Shown here one piece after another: positions 52,820 to 63,669 of a stretch of DNA of 64,000 nt (its first letter is position 1; each line of letters begins with the position of its first letter). The DNA is taken from the NCBI GenBank assembly GCA_900095095.1, contig FMBT01000459.1, positions 1-64,000 of the forward strand, read 5' to 3'. A program made the translations under genes and the position numbers. The notes beneath the pieces are model-generated. The model ran no database searches. It was not told where the DNA came from and was given only the letters and a program-made list of their open reading frames with translations. The DNA comes from Fragilariopsis cylindrus CCMP1102. Taxonomy: Eukaryota; Bacillariophyta; Bacillariophyceae; Bacillariales; Bacillariaceae.

Positions 52820-55800
52820 TTACTTGTTTCGTTTCAAATTTGATGATTGTGCTCCTAGTAGTGTACTTGCATTTCTTGTAGAAGCATCAGCATCGGCATC
52901 AGCAGCAGGATCTGTGGCAGATGTTGATATATTATTTGGTGGTGGTGGGACAGTAGTAGCAGCCGCATTAGCCGCAGTAGAAGTAGTAGTAGAACTAGCA
53001 ACAACACTATTAGAATGAGAATGCGAACGCGAAGAATGATGTTGCTGCTGCTGCTGTGGCTGTGGTTTTGGATGTGGTACTGTCAAAGATTCTTGTGGTG
53101 GTGGAGGTACCAAATGTAATACTTGTCCTTGATGATCTTGATATTGTTGTGGATATTGAAGTTGAGAATTATACGGATTTTGCTGTTGCTGTGGACGATG
53201 ATGATAATATTGCTGATGATGTAATGGGGATTGTCCTTGTTGTTGTGGTGGTGGTGGTGGTTGTTGCTGATGATGTTGATATCGCGGTGGCGGTTGTCCT
53301 TGCCCTTGTTGCATTTGTTGCAATGTTTCTGCTGTTGATAATGATGATGATGGTAATCCTATTACTGGTGGTAATATATGTGTTAATTTAAATTCCTCTG
53401 CTTCCTTAATTGTCATAACTCGTGGTTCATATTGTACAAAATAACGTCGATCATGACCAGTATCTGGATCAGGTAATGTCATTACCATACCAGGTTGTAA
53501 TGGTAGATCTCCTTGTTCATCATTATTATATTGTTGTTGTTCATATTGTTGATGTTGATGTTGATGATAAGCTGCAACTTCTGGTGATGGTGTGCGAGCA
53601 GCAGATCCTAAGTGTCGAGGTGATGGTAATAATGATGGTGATGATGATGATGATGGTTGCTGTTGGGCGGTGATACGTGATAGTGGAGATAGATACGAAG
53701 TGGGTGGTGGCGCATAACTATTTGTATTTGTACTAATATTATAGTACGATGACGGAGATGAGGGAGGATGATGATGAGGTGTAGGATGAGGATACAACTG
53801 ATACCGCTGCTGTAGTTGTTGTTGATATGGGGGTGGTAGTTGTGGTGACGATGGCGATGACGACGAAGAGGATGCTGGTGTTTGAGGACGATACCATTGT
53901 TGATGTTGTTGTTGTTGTTGATTTGAATACTGTGACGGTGGTGGTAGCCGAGAGCCATAACCACTACCACCAGCACCACGATCATGTAGTGGTCGTTGTT
54001 GCTGTGCTCTACCTCCCCCTTCTCCGCTTCCTCCAGACTGCTGTTGCTGCTGCTGTTGTTGTCCCGGTGTTGTTGTACTATTTGATACGGAGGATGTTAT
54101 TACAGCTGACTCTAGTATCGGTAGATCATCTAGAAAAGATGATGAACGTTTCTTTGATGATGGTAGTTTTACGAGTACACCATCATCATAATCATCATCA
54201 GAGTGGTCGTAGTTGTACTTAGAGCCATCATCATCAGAATCTGAATCAGAATCACCAGACCATGAAGAAACAGATGGATTTGGTGAAGAGGCGCGATTTT
54301 GTTCTTGTTCTTGTACTTGGCTTTCTTGATGAACCACACCTAGAAGAGGAAGAAGTGAATGAGGTGAACCTGAGATACGTCTAACTTGTTCTTGTACTTG
54401 TACTTGGCTTTCTTGATGAACCTCACCAAGAAGACGAAGAAGTGAATGAGGTGAACCTGAGATACGTCTAACGTGATGATGACAAGAATCAGCAACTGGT
54501 AGATCATCATGTTCATTCACATTACTAACAGCACGTAGTCTTGGTCGTTTAGATCTTGCTGCTGTAGGTGGTGATTCTGATATATGTCTTTGATTTATAG
54601 GATACGATTCTCGTAATGATGGAAGTAGACCAGTAGTAGCAGTACTACTACTACTGCCACTACCAGAACCAGCTTGATTATTATTATTATAACCTTGATT
54701 ATAACCTTGACTATAGCCTTGATAATGTTGCTGATGCTGATACTGTTGTCGAGGAGAAGATGCAGTATATGCCATCGGCATCGATAACATCGCATAGGAC
54801 GATGGTGGTGATAATGGACAAGGATGGGGATGGGGATGATGATAGGAAGGAATAGAAGTAGTATTCCTTTGTTGATAGGATAAAGGCGATACATGATTAT
54901 TACTATTATATTGATGATGATGATGAGCAGCAGATCCTGATACCAAACTTGATACAATATTAATATTGTTTTCATCTTCTTCATTATCACGTCTCTTTTT
55001 TTCTTGTTTATATTCATTCATTTCCTTACGATAACGTTCACGATCTGTTTCAGCTTTTTCTTCTAATATACTTCGTTTCGTACGTGATAATTCTCTCCAA
55101 CCTTTACCAATAACTTTACCAAGTTGTTCAAATTTTAAATTCTTTTTATTTGTATTATTATTCGTATTATTATTATTATTATTATTATTTTTACATTTTT
55201 TATTAGTGCTAGAATTGTTTGAATCTGAACTGTCAGAATTTGAATTTAATTCCATACAACGTTTTCTTTCTTCTCTAAAGAAAAGATTGTATGCAGATAA
55301 TGGACGTTTTGGCATATTCTTGGATCGTTTTTTTCTTTTGATTGCATTTGAATTCTTATTGTTATTACTACTTGGATTGCTGGAAGAAGCATGAGGAGGA
55401 GGAGGAGGAGGAAACAACATTCCTACTTTACTACTAGAGGCAACATCAGATCCAGTGGTAATCATTGTCATGAAAGCGCTGCTTGTGCTATTCGAATTCG
55501 AATTCGAATTCGAATTCGCTTCTGCAGAAGCAGATGCAGAAACAGATAAAGATTCAGGAGTTGAAGTCGAAGAAGATAACAACGCCTCGTTGTTAATCAG
55601 ATCAACATCAACATCAACTTTCTCTTCATCTTCGTCTACTAAAAATTCATCAATATCAAATAATAATTCAGCAACAGCATTATCAGCATCATCACTGCTA
55701 CTGCTGTGGCTGCTGCTGCTATTCTTGTTATTCTCGAGTTGTTGAGACTGTAGTTGTTGTTGAGATTGCGCCTGTTGTTGAATCTGTTCAGACTTCTTCT

Positions 55801-56128
55801 GAGATTGATATTGATTCTGCTGTTGAGATCGATGCTGCCTTCCTATCAAAGGTGGTAGGAAAGGAATCATCGTTTCGCCATGAGGAAACAATGATTGCGG
55901 CAGCGGCTGCAGCCGCGGCTGCGGCTGCTGTTCCTGTTGATGTTGCTGCTCATATTGATGTTGATCTTGCTCTTGATGATGATGATATTGCGGTTGCAGC
56001 TGCAGCTGCAGCTGCTCTCGTTGTGGATGTTGACAAGGAGACTGTTGATGCCGTTGCAAGGTCAACGACGACTCTTGTTGGTGTGCAGGTGATGATGATG
56101 ATGATGATGATCCTCGTATCAATTCCAT
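52820..56128 (-). CDS. HMG-box protein with Gln/Pro-rich flanks
   Basis: A 1,102-residue single-exon ORF from ATG 56128. The HMG box (about residues 270-380) begins KNMPKRPLSAYNLFFREERK and resumes, after an Asn/Ser-rich insert of about 40 residues, with KFEQLGKVIGKGWRELSRTK and ERYRKEMNEYKQEKKRRDNE. HMG boxes bend DNA and act in chromatin and transcription. The N-terminal 260 residues are Gln-, His- and acid-rich; the C-terminal 700 are Pro/Gln/Ser-rich with a less repetitive block (LPLQPGMVMTLPDPDTGHD, YFVQYEPRVMTIKEAEEF, near residues 880-930). A tandem duplication of about 28 residues (RRISGSPHSLLRLLGEVHQE and its copy; 54302-54474) is visible. Likely a nuclear DNA-binding regulator or architectural factor. 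Confidence 0.85.
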   Translation of the reverse strand: MELIRGSSSSSSSPAHQQESSLTLQRHQQSPCQHPQREQLQLQLQPQYHHHQEQDQHQYEQQHQQEQQPQPRLQPLPQSLFPHGETMIPFLPPLIGRQHRSQQQNQYQSQKKSEQIQQQAQSQQQLQSQQLENNKNSSSSHSSSSDDADNAVAELLFDIDEFLVDEDEEKVDVDVDLINNEALLSSSTSTPESLSVSASASAEANSNSNSNSNSTSSAFMTMITTGSDVASSSKVGMLFPPPPPPHASSSNPSSNNNKNSNAIKRKKRSKNMPKRPLSAYNLFFREERKRCMELNSNSDSSDSNNSSTNKKCKNNNNNNNNTNNNTNKKNLKFEQLGKVIGKGWRELSRTKRSILEEKAETDRERYRKEMNEYKQEKKRRDNEEDENNINIVSSLVSGSAAHHHHQYNSNNHVSPLSYQQRNTTSIPSYHHPHPHPCPLSPPSSYAMLSMPMAYTASSPRQQYQHQQHYQGYSQGYNQGYNNNNQAGSGSGSSSSTATTGLLPSLRESYPINQRHISESPPTAARSKRPRLRAVSNVNEHDDLPVADSCHHHVRRISGSPHSLLRLLGEVHQESQVQVQEQVRRISGSPHSLLPLLGVVHQESQVQEQEQNRASSPNPSVSSWSGDSDSDSDDDGSKYNYDHSDDDYDDGVLVKLPSSKKRSSSFLDDLPILESAVITSSVSNSTTTPGQQQQQQQQSGGSGEGGGRAQQQRPLHDRGAGGSGYGSRLPPPSQYSNQQQQQHQQWYRPQTPASSSSSSPSSPQLPPPYQQQLQQRYQLYPHPTPHHHPPSSPSSYYNISTNTNSYAPPPTSYLSPLSRITAQQQPSSSSSPSLLPSPRHLGSAARTPSPEVAAYHQHQHQQYEQQQYNNDEQGDLPLQPGMVMTLPDPDTGHDRRYFVQYEPRVMTIKEAEEFKLTHILPPVIGLPSSSLSTAETLQQMQQGQGQPPPRYQHHQQQPPPPPQQQGQSPLHHQQYYHHRPQQQQNPYNSQLQYPQQYQDHQGQVLHLVPPPPQESLTVPHPKPQPQQQQQHHSSRSHSHSNSVVASSTTTSTAANAAATTVPPPPNNISTSATDPAADADADASTRNASTLLGAQSSNLKRNK

Positions 56129-57689
56129 GGTTGGTATGTGTCACTGTTACAGTCACGGCACGTTGCTTGTTCTTCTTCTTATCCTTTTCTTGTGCAATTT
56201 ACTTGACTTCTTGGTTCGATTCATTCAATGTTACAGTACTTAATATTGTATGCAATTACTTGACTTCTTGGTTTGATTCAATGTTATTGTCTAGTACACT
56301 TAATATTGTATGCGTTTATTATTATTGTAGATTTACATAAAATGAGAAGAGTTCTGATGATTCATTATTACACAGAATGAACAACCGTTGCGTAGAGGTG
56401 AAGTGCGCACATGAGGCGTGACGGGTTGAGTAAGTGTGTGCAGTTCGGGTTGCTCGTCAACTTCTCATAGAATGATGTGAAGTAAGATAAAAAATGTACA
56501 AAAATGATGATACCTGTTGTACAAAGTGCGGTAAATGGTGAACGAAAGAACAAAAGAAGAACAGAAGAACAAAGAAAGATGTCAAAAAAAGGTTTCTTAA
56601 TAGTGTGTGACAGTTAATCACAGTTATTCTTTACTTTTTAAGTTAATTTTTCTAATGAAATTTTATTTAATTTGATATTATTTTTTGTATGTATTTCAAT
56701 CGTGGATTTTTTATTTAAGAAAACGGGTTGACGTTTGCCATCGCGTACTATGTTAGTTACGCATGCGAAATAAATAAAGAAATTATTAGTGTAACGTTAG
56801 TTAAAACATGAAAACATCAATCAATTATTATTTGAAGCTACCAAATTAAAATTGACTCAGTCCATGTTCTTTTAATTTTATCAGAAGATACGTGACGTCA
56901 CTTATTTTGATACAGTGTACGAGAAAAAGAGAAGTCTATTGTAACAGGCAGCATACAGTCTATTCGAGAAGTTCAAAGCAGTATATAGATTAATAGAAGA
57001 AGGGACGATGTACCGTATGATGTACACAAAACCTCCCTACCAAAGCTAGAGTAATTAGCTGCTGCAACTACTACTACTACTGCTACTGCTACTACTGTAG
57101 GACTACTGTAGGACTACTGTATGAATGAGGTAAAAAAGTTAAATAGTGTAGTGTATGGAATAAATTACTATTATATTCTGCTCCTACCATAGTAGTAGTG
57201 GTTTGCATGCAGTTGACTCACTTACTTGTACATTTATCTAGTTGGCTTGTTTAAATTAGTTCACTTACTTGGGGTATGATAGTAATATTTTTTTGTTTGA
57301 TTGATAGAAGGTGGTGTATTATAATCTCTAGATCTACAGTAGTATAAGTAGTCTAGATACAAGCAACAACATACTGTACTCTTATTGCCCAGCAGTTATC
57401 TAGTATCACGAGGATGAGGATGAGGGAGAGTAAGATGCCTTCACAGAATTACTCCACACTACAGGAGCTAGGTGGGAAGAGATCTGATGCATTCATTGTG
57501 AGCACACTCGTAGACAAAGCATGGGGTAGCAGTAGTTGCAGTAGTAGTAGTAGTAGTAGTTTGATGATAGGCATGATGTTACCATCATTGTCTGAAATCA
57601 CATTAAATTAAAAAGGAGACACACACAACACCACTACTGTGTAGGTGTGCATTAATAATGTGTGGTTGTTTGTCTGGACTTGTTATTTT
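56129..57689. other. Spacer
   Basis: Promoter side of the HMG gene with a local duplication (ACTTGACTTCTTGGTT at 56202 and 56259) and CTACTG-type repeats near 57065-57118. A 65-codon frame at 57414-57611 is not convincing. No gene recognised. Confidence 0.5.
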
Positions 57690-57997
57690 GTTTAACATAT
57701 AGAAATGACAGTAATAGATGCAAGCTGTATTAATTTATCTTAAAAAAAGTTGTATGGAGATGGTTGGTTGGTACTTGCAGATGTGGGTATGTTTTGAAAT
57801 TCATTTCGCTGTTGTGGAAGGCACAAAAACAACAACAACAAGATTTTGATCAGAAATAAACAAAACAAAATCTCATTTGAAAGGGTTGCAGAGGACAACA
57901 CCAGATGGGTCAGGTGTACTAGCATCCATTATACCTATACCTACAAGGTCCACATAATGCTTAGGTTTCTATGGAAGATATGAAGGTATGTCGCATT
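57690..57997 (-). mobile_element. Relic of the minisatellite TIR element, left part
   Basis: Reverse-complement match to the inside of the 44.5-kb element: GAGATGGTTGGTTGGT, TATGTTTTGAAATTCATTT, one minisatellite unit (TCTCATTTGAAAGGGTTGCA) and CCTACAAGGTCCACATAATGC. It continues at 63670 after the retroelement. Terminal repeats are missing. Confidence 0.8.
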
Positions 57998-58207
57998 TGT
58001 ACTAAGTACGTCTTAAATAGTAGTATAATAAGTTATATTAAATTGTGAGCTAATTTAGTATGTAATAATTAGTATGTATCATGTAATGCGATATTCATTC
58101 TAGTCTTGATGCTAGTCTTGATGACCCAAAGGAGAAGGTATCGGTCATCACCGATTACTTCACAGGACTGAACCAATCACGAGCATTCAAACCCGTGATA
58201 TGCTACA
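57998..58207 (-). repeat. 3' LTR (210 bp)
   Basis: Identical to 63460-63669 except for one base. A purine-rich tract (AGGAGATAA on the minus strand) abuts it, as expected of a polypurine tract. Confidence 0.97.
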
Positions 58208-58245
58208 TTATCTCCTACTAAGCATGAAGTTCACTGTAATGCTTA

Positions 58246-61200
58246 TTAAGGTCCACGATGTGGAAAAAGTTTTCTTATATTGACTGTCTCTTGTATATGA
58301 GCTGAACGTTGTATCCGTACAGTACCGTTCGTGAAGACCCTTATTATCGTATAAGGACCATGAGTTCTGCCGTCAAGTTTGGTTGGATCATATTCAACCA
58401 TTTTTACTCTATCACCAATACTGTAATTGTGATCTATTCTTTTTGCATTAGTTCTTCTAATATTCTCATTGATTAGTTGTTGTCGTCTATCTCTGATCGC
58501 TACCAGATTCGCCATTAAAGGAATGTTCGTTAACATGTCCCTGTTGAAAACCATAGCACCTGGAGATGTTTTCATTGTATGATTTACTGAGCATCTTGAT
58601 GCGTGCATACATGTTGATAAGGCATTTTCTATCATTTGATTCGCGTCCTCTTCATTTGTTGGTGGAGATACGTGTAACATAACACGTAGTATATCTGCCA
58701 TTGTTTTGTGTAAACGTTCTACTATAGCATTTGCTTGTGGATTTTTCACTGTAGTTGGTTTGCTTCTAATACCTAACATTCTTAATAATTCTTGAAACTC
58801 GTGACCAATGAATTCGCCTCCATTATCATGTATGACTTCATTTGGCCATGGATATCTTGCCAACCAAGTATTAGCAAATTGTTGTGATATATTTGCACTT
58901 GATTTATTATCGATTCTTATTATTTCTAATAAATTTGTTACTGGATCGATAATTGTTAGAGCTTTGAACTCTAATTCTTTGTTGTTAATAGTAATTCTCC
59001 AAGGTCCTATAAGATCAACTGCTGCTGTTTCCCAAGGCATTAGATATGCTTGTCGAGGAGCTAGATGACCATATTGTTGACCTTGATTCTTAAACATTGT
59101 ACAGTTGTCTGGACATTGATATTGTTGACATAAAGTTGACAATCCAGGATGATGAAATCTCGCACTAATAGTATCATATAATCGTGTGCTACCTGGGTGC
59201 CCTAATAATAAGTGATACCATCGAATGGTTTGATTAATCATTGTTTGTGGAATAAATATTTTCCAATCGTTATCTTGTATGTTGAATTGTGATCTGTAAC
59301 ATGCAATTGTAATACCATTAATTATTTTAATTGGGTAATGAATTGGATCGACGTTTATTGTTTGTGCTAGCCATGGATCATTTTGTTGATGATTTGCAAT
59401 GTTAATCATTGTTAGTGGATTATCTGTATTTTGAAAGGAAGGTAAATTTAGTAAACATTCTATTATTTCACAGTCATCATTTTTACATACTGTTGGAAAT
59501 AATTCCGGTTCATCTTTGCTGTTTGTTATTATCTTATTATTATAATTCCAATCTCTTGCTGTTGTTGTTGTTGTTAAATAAACTTCATCTTCGGTTTGCT
59601 TTGGAACTTTTAATAATTTGAAGTTAACTAATTCTCCTTTCTTTTCTTTTATCATATTTAATTCTTTATCTCCTACCGAGATTTTAGGCATTCTGGGTAA
59701 TCTGCTAAAGCAGTCAGCTAGTACATTTTTTTCTCCTTCGAGATAGTGTAATGTATAGTTGAATTCTTCCATATATAAACGCCATCGAAGTACTCGTTGT
59801 ATCGAAAGTGTTCGAAAGGTTAAATTTTTATGATCAGTATATATATTTAATACACCACCCAATAGCATAGATCGATATTCCTTTAAGGTCAATACGATTG
59901 CTAATAATTCTTTTTCAGTTGTTGTATAATTCTTTTGTGCTGCTGTTAAGGATTTTGACCAGTAGGCAATTGGTTTGCCATCTTGTAATATACATGAACC
60001 TAATTGGTAGTCCGATGCATCGCAAACTATTGTAAAAGGTTTATCCAGATCAGCATATGAATTTAAACAATCTGTTGCCAGTATTGCTTTCATTTCTTTA
60101 AAGGCATCGTCGCATTCCTTTGTCCATACGAAAGGAACAGTACCAGTCAATCTGGTTAATGGTGCTAGTACGTGTGTACGTCTAGGCCATGTTGAATTGT
60201 AAAAATTAATACCACCAATAAAACTTCGAAGTTGTTTCTTATTTCGTGGCGGTGACATTTGTATTAAGGCGTCGACCTTCTTCTTCATAGGTTTGCATGC
60301 AGTCGGAGTCATCCAATGACCAAGAAAGTCTGTTTCTTCAACACCCCAGCTGCATTTCAAAGGATTGGTTTTTAAATTATTATTTGATAGTCTATCCAAA
60401 ACCTCATTCACCTTAATTAAGTGGTGTTCAAATGAGTCTTTTGTCCATATACCGATATCATCGATATAAACTACCACATCTAATCCTGCTAGAATCTTTT
60501 CCATTGTTGCTTGAGTAGCAAAAGGAGATGTACAAACGCCCATAGGCAGTACATTATAATGGTATAGTTGACCATCTGGACCAAACGTAGTTGTGTAAGG
60601 TTTGCTTTCGTCGTCCAATTCGAAACAATAAAAACACATACTTAAATCAATCTTCGTAAAGTATTTATAACCTTGTTGTTTTCTCATAACTTCTTGTATT
60701 TTTGGTAAAGGGTATGGTCGCATTAATATTCTTTTGTTTAGTTCCCTGAAATCAGTTACGATTCTGATTCTGTTATCTTTCTTTGGTACAACAAATGATG
60801 GAGCTGCCCATTGGCTACCAGTATGCGTCCGACTTAATATGCCTTCCGCTTCCATATGTATTAATTCTTTTTCATACTGTCGTTGATATTTATAAGGTAT
60901 AGGATATCTTCTTCCATAATATGGTGTTGCATTTGGTTGTATTTCTAATTTAAATTTGAATCCTGGAACTTTTCCAAGTTTTCCATTAAAACATGTTTCA
61001 TGTTTGTCAAGTGTTTTCTTTAATAATTGTTTTTCATTTTGTGATAAGTGTGTTTGATTATTTGCCACTTCATCTGTTGTTACTTTGCCATAGGCTGCGT
61101 CTTTTAATTCTGTTTCTTCTGTATTAAATAATTCATTCTCCTCCATATTTAGACATATATTTAAATATTCTATGAAGAGAGCATCTTCAGGTTGTAACCC

Positions 61201-62151
61201 GAAATCATGTGCTTCAGATAACATATTGTAATGGTTTACTGGCTTCATTGTAATAGATGCACCCATCCATTCAACAATATTTCTTCCGAAACAAAATTTC
61301 ATATTAGTTTTCTTTAGAAAATCTCTACCAAATATTATATCATATCGACATGTTGGACTGTCGAATAATCTTGCTTCTATACCATCAACTATTCGGCCAT
61401 TAACAAACTCTGGTAATGATATGTCATTCAGTTGTACTGATAAAGAAGTATCGAAACTTCCATTTATTGTTGTTGTTATTCTTTTTCTATTCGATATATT
61501 TGGTTTTGCTCCAGGAGGTAAACATCGTTGCTGTACCATAGTACCAGTACTACCAGTATCTAGTAAGCAAATTAACGGTCTGTCTAGTCGTACTCCTCCT
61601 ATGTAATGTATTTTTACGATACATACTGGTGCAATATCTTTGTTTATTTTGATACGTTGTTTTGGAGTTGGTATGAACATCATCTCATTCATTTCATCCA
61701 TTATATGGTTATCTTCTTCTTCAGTATAAATGATAGGTACGGTATGTTCATCGTATGTTTCTTCGAATATAAAATCGGAATAAACTCCTTCATTATTTAG
61801 ATTATGCATTATTCTTGCATATTCATCATCTGAAAAGATGGTATCATTGTTACTGTATTTTTCTCTGTTATTGAAACAGGTATTTTGTTTTTGTTCGCAT
61901 CTTCTGTCGCCATGACAGGTATCGTTATTAATAATAGTTTGATTAGGATGCTTACAACTTCTGTTGTCGTAACAGGTATTATTATTATTACTTCTGTCGT
62001 CGTGACAGGTATTATTATTATTACTTCTGTCGTCATGACAGGTATTATTATTATTACTTCTGTCGTCGTGACAGGAACTGTTTTCATTTTTATTACTTCT
62101 GTCGTCGTGACAGGAACTGTTTTCATTTTCATTAATTAATTTTACATTCAT
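58246..62151 (-). CDS. pol: Pol polyprotein of the Ty3/Gypsy element
   Basis: About 1,300 residues. The N-terminal 100 residues are tandem repeats containing CHDDRSN. Then come a retropepsin-like protease (LLDTGSTGTM), reverse transcriptase (VTDFRELNKR, LPMGVCTSPFA, YIDDIGIW), RNase H (IVCDASDYQLGS, TTTEKELLAIV), and integrase with an HHCC zinc region (HLLLGHPG, CQQYQCPDNC) and catalytic core (AVDLIGPW, VIHDNGGEF, NPQANAIVERLH). A C-terminal module (YSIGDRVKMVEYDPTKLDG, GPYTIIRVFTNGTVRIQR) ends the ORF. First ATG at 62151. Looks complete. Confidence 0.95.
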   Translation of the reverse strand: MNVKLINENENSSCHDDRSNKNENSSCHDDRSNNNNTCHDDRSNNNNTCHDDRSNNNNTCYDNRSCKHPNQTIINNDTCHGDRRCEQKQNTCFNNREKYSNNDTIFSDDEYARIMHNLNNEGVYSDFIFEETYDEHTVPIIYTEEEDNHIMDEMNEMMFIPTPKQRIKINKDIAPVCIVKIHYIGGVRLDRPLICLLDTGSTGTMVQQRCLPPGAKPNISNRKRITTTINGSFDTSLSVQLNDISLPEFVNGRIVDGIEARLFDSPTCRYDIIFGRDFLKKTNMKFCFGRNIVEWMGASITMKPVNHYNMLSEAHDFGLQPEDALFIEYLNICLNMEENELFNTEETELKDAAYGKVTTDEVANNQTHLSQNEKQLLKKTLDKHETCFNGKLGKVPGFKFKLEIQPNATPYYGRRYPIPYKYQRQYEKELIHMEAEGILSRTHTGSQWAAPSFVVPKKDNRIRIVTDFRELNKRILMRPYPLPKIQEVMRKQQGYKYFTKIDLSMCFYCFELDDESKPYTTTFGPDGQLYHYNVLPMGVCTSPFATQATMEKILAGLDVVVYIDDIGIWTKDSFEHHLIKVNEVLDRLSNNNLKTNPLKCSWGVEETDFLGHWMTPTACKPMKKKVDALIQMSPPRNKKQLRSFIGGINFYNSTWPRRTHVLAPLTRLTGTVPFVWTKECDDAFKEMKAILATDCLNSYADLDKPFTIVCDASDYQLGSCILQDGKPIAYWSKSLTAAQKNYTTTEKELLAIVLTLKEYRSMLLGGVLNIYTDHKNLTFRTLSIQRVLRWRLYMEEFNYTLHYLEGEKNVLADCFSRLPRMPKISVGDKELNMIKEKKGELVNFKLLKVPKQTEDEVYLTTTTTARDWNYNNKIITNSKDEPELFPTVCKNDDCEIIECLLNLPSFQNTDNPLTMINIANHQQNDPWLAQTINVDPIHYPIKIINGITIACYRSQFNIQDNDWKIFIPQTMINQTIRWYHLLLGHPGSTRLYDTISARFHHPGLSTLCQQYQCPDNCTMFKNQGQQYGHLAPRQAYLMPWETAAVDLIGPWRITINNKELEFKALTIIDPVTNLLEIIRIDNKSSANISQQFANTWLARYPWPNEVIHDNGGEFIGHEFQELLRMLGIRSKPTTVKNPQANAIVERLHKTMADILRVMLHVSPPTNEEDANQMIENALSTCMHASRCSVNHTMKTSPGAMVFNRDMLTNIPLMANLVAIRDRRQQLINENIRRTNAKRIDHNYSIGDRVKMVEYDPTKLDGRTHGPYTIIRVFTNGTVRIQRSAHIQETVNIRKLFPHRGP

Positions 62152-62178
62152 TGTTTCTTCCACACATACGTTCTCGTT

Positions 62179-63402
62179 TCACCAACCATTATTATTATTA
62201 TAATAGCCGTTGTTATTATTATTTCGATTATTATTTTGATTATTATTTTGATTATTACTGTAAAAACCTCCATCTAACACGTGTGATTGTGTTTGTTGTG
62301 GTTGATACTGTTGCGTCGGTGCCATATTTTGCTGTTGATTTTGCTGAAAATGGACTTGATTGTTATTATTGTTCTGTTGCTGATAATGGTTTTGGTTTTG
62401 TTGTTGATACGGATTATTGTTATTGTTATTGTAATTATTATTGTTATAATTATTATTGTTACTATATCCGTTACCACGACCTCTGCCGTTATTATTGTAT
62501 CCGTTACCACGACCTCTACCATTGTTGCCTCTTCCGTTTGAACCACGACCTCTACCGCCGCGTCCACCACGACCACCTCTACCTCCATTGTTATTATATG
62601 GATGGGATGGATTTTGGTATTGATTTGATCTTTGATTATCTCTATTGTTATTCCATCGACCTCCTCGGCCTTTTCCTCGGCCTCGGCCTCCTCGGCCTCT
62701 GCCTCTACCGTTACCGTTACTGTTGTCCACTTGGTTTCTTGAGTTGCTTTGTTGTTCAGCTGCTTGTTCAAAAATCATGTGTTGTTGAATGGTTTCTAAC
62801 TTTGCATTGTGATATCTCTCAGCGCCTCCTCTCATAAATGAATTTTGCCATCTTTTTGGAAAGGAATTCATAACTGAGTGTCTAATCGTGTTTGGATTGA
62901 CAACTGCGTCACCTGGAAGCATCTCAACATACCGGTAGATAGTCCGTAAGCGTCTAATGTGTTTCGCAACATCTTGCTTAATACGGAATCGAAATTCATC
63001 TGTATTGAGTGCCTGCAATAGAGTTTCTTTTGCATTTGGATCTGCAACATACTTTTTGATGTAGTTGGATACTATATCATTGAATCCTTCTTCAGTCTCT
63101 GCAAATGGATCACCATCTGCGTCTCCTTCTTGAGTTACTTCATCCCACACTTCCGCAGGATCTCCATGTAAGGTCAATCGAAATTGATCTTGCCATTGGT
63201 CCACTTGAATGCTTTGTGCATTCATTGCATCAATGAACCTTCCTTCTATGTATAGAAGTTCTTCTACGCCGTCTCCTGTGAACTGCGGTACATAGGAAGT
63301 GATTTTCCTTTGTGCTTGAGTTCTCTCCCACTTATGTGAACTGAGATCTTCAGGTTTGAAATTACATTCATATTTTATCGCAGGAGGAAATAGACTCGCC
63401 AT
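62179..63402 (-). CDS. gag: Gag of the Ty3/Gypsy element
   Basis: A 407-residue protein from ATG 63402. Residues 1-220 are a helical capsid-like region (RFIDAMNAQSIQVDQWQDQF, WDEVTQEGD, FPKRWQNSFMRGG). Residues about 225-310 are Arg-Gly-rich (RGRGRGGRGRGKGRGG and later GRGRGN blocks), and the rest is Asn/Gln-rich. No CCHC zinc knuckle was seen; the RG-rich block probably supplies RNA binding. Gag ends directly upstream of pol in the same frame. Confidence 0.93.
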   Translation of the reverse strand: MASLFPPAIKYECNFKPEDLSSHKWERTQAQRKITSYVPQFTGDGVEELLYIEGRFIDAMNAQSIQVDQWQDQFRLTLHGDPAEVWDEVTQEGDADGDPFAETEEGFNDIVSNYIKKYVADPNAKETLLQALNTDEFRFRIKQDVAKHIRRLRTIYRYVEMLPGDAVVNPNTIRHSVMNSFPKRWQNSFMRGGAERYHNAKLETIQQHMIFEQAAEQQSNSRNQVDNSNGNGRGRGRGGRGRGKGRGGRWNNNRDNQRSNQYQNPSHPYNNNGGRGGRGGRGGRGRGSNGRGNNGRGRGNGYNNNGRGRGNGYSNNNNYNNNNYNNNNNNPYQQQNQNHYQQQNNNNNQVHFQQNQQQNMAPTQQYQPQQTQSHVLDGGFYSNNQNNNQNNNRNNNNNGYYNNNNGW

Positions 63403-63459
63403 TGTCTTGATTTATTTTTCTTTTCTGTTATAACGCTTAGCGTTCAAGTAAATTTACTA

Positions 63460-63669
63460 TGTACTAAGTACGTCTTAAATAGTAGTATAATAAGTTATAT
63501 TAAATTGTGAGCTAATTTAGTATGTAATAATTAGTATGTACCATGTAATGCGATATTCATTCTAGTCTTGATGCTAGTCTTGATGACCCAAAGGAGAAGG
63601 TATCGGTCATCACCGATTACTTCACAGGACTGAACCAATCACGAGCATTCAAACCCGTGATATGCTACA
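63460..63669 (-). repeat. 5' LTR (210 bp)
   Basis: Promoter-side LTR for the minus-strand element; see the partner at 57998-58207. Confidence 0.97.

Noticed and set aside
53056-54222. Plus-strand Val/Leu/Met-rich frames opposite the HMG gene
   Set aside because: Antisense shadows of Gln/His/Ser repeats.
57414-57611. 65-codon ORF starting MRMRESKMPSQNYSTLQE
   Set aside because: Short, ends in a Ser microsatellite, no splice or homology support.
63403-63459. tRNA primer-binding site next to the 5' LTR
   Set aside because: No TGG-type start beside the LTR; priming mode cannot be called from sequence alone.
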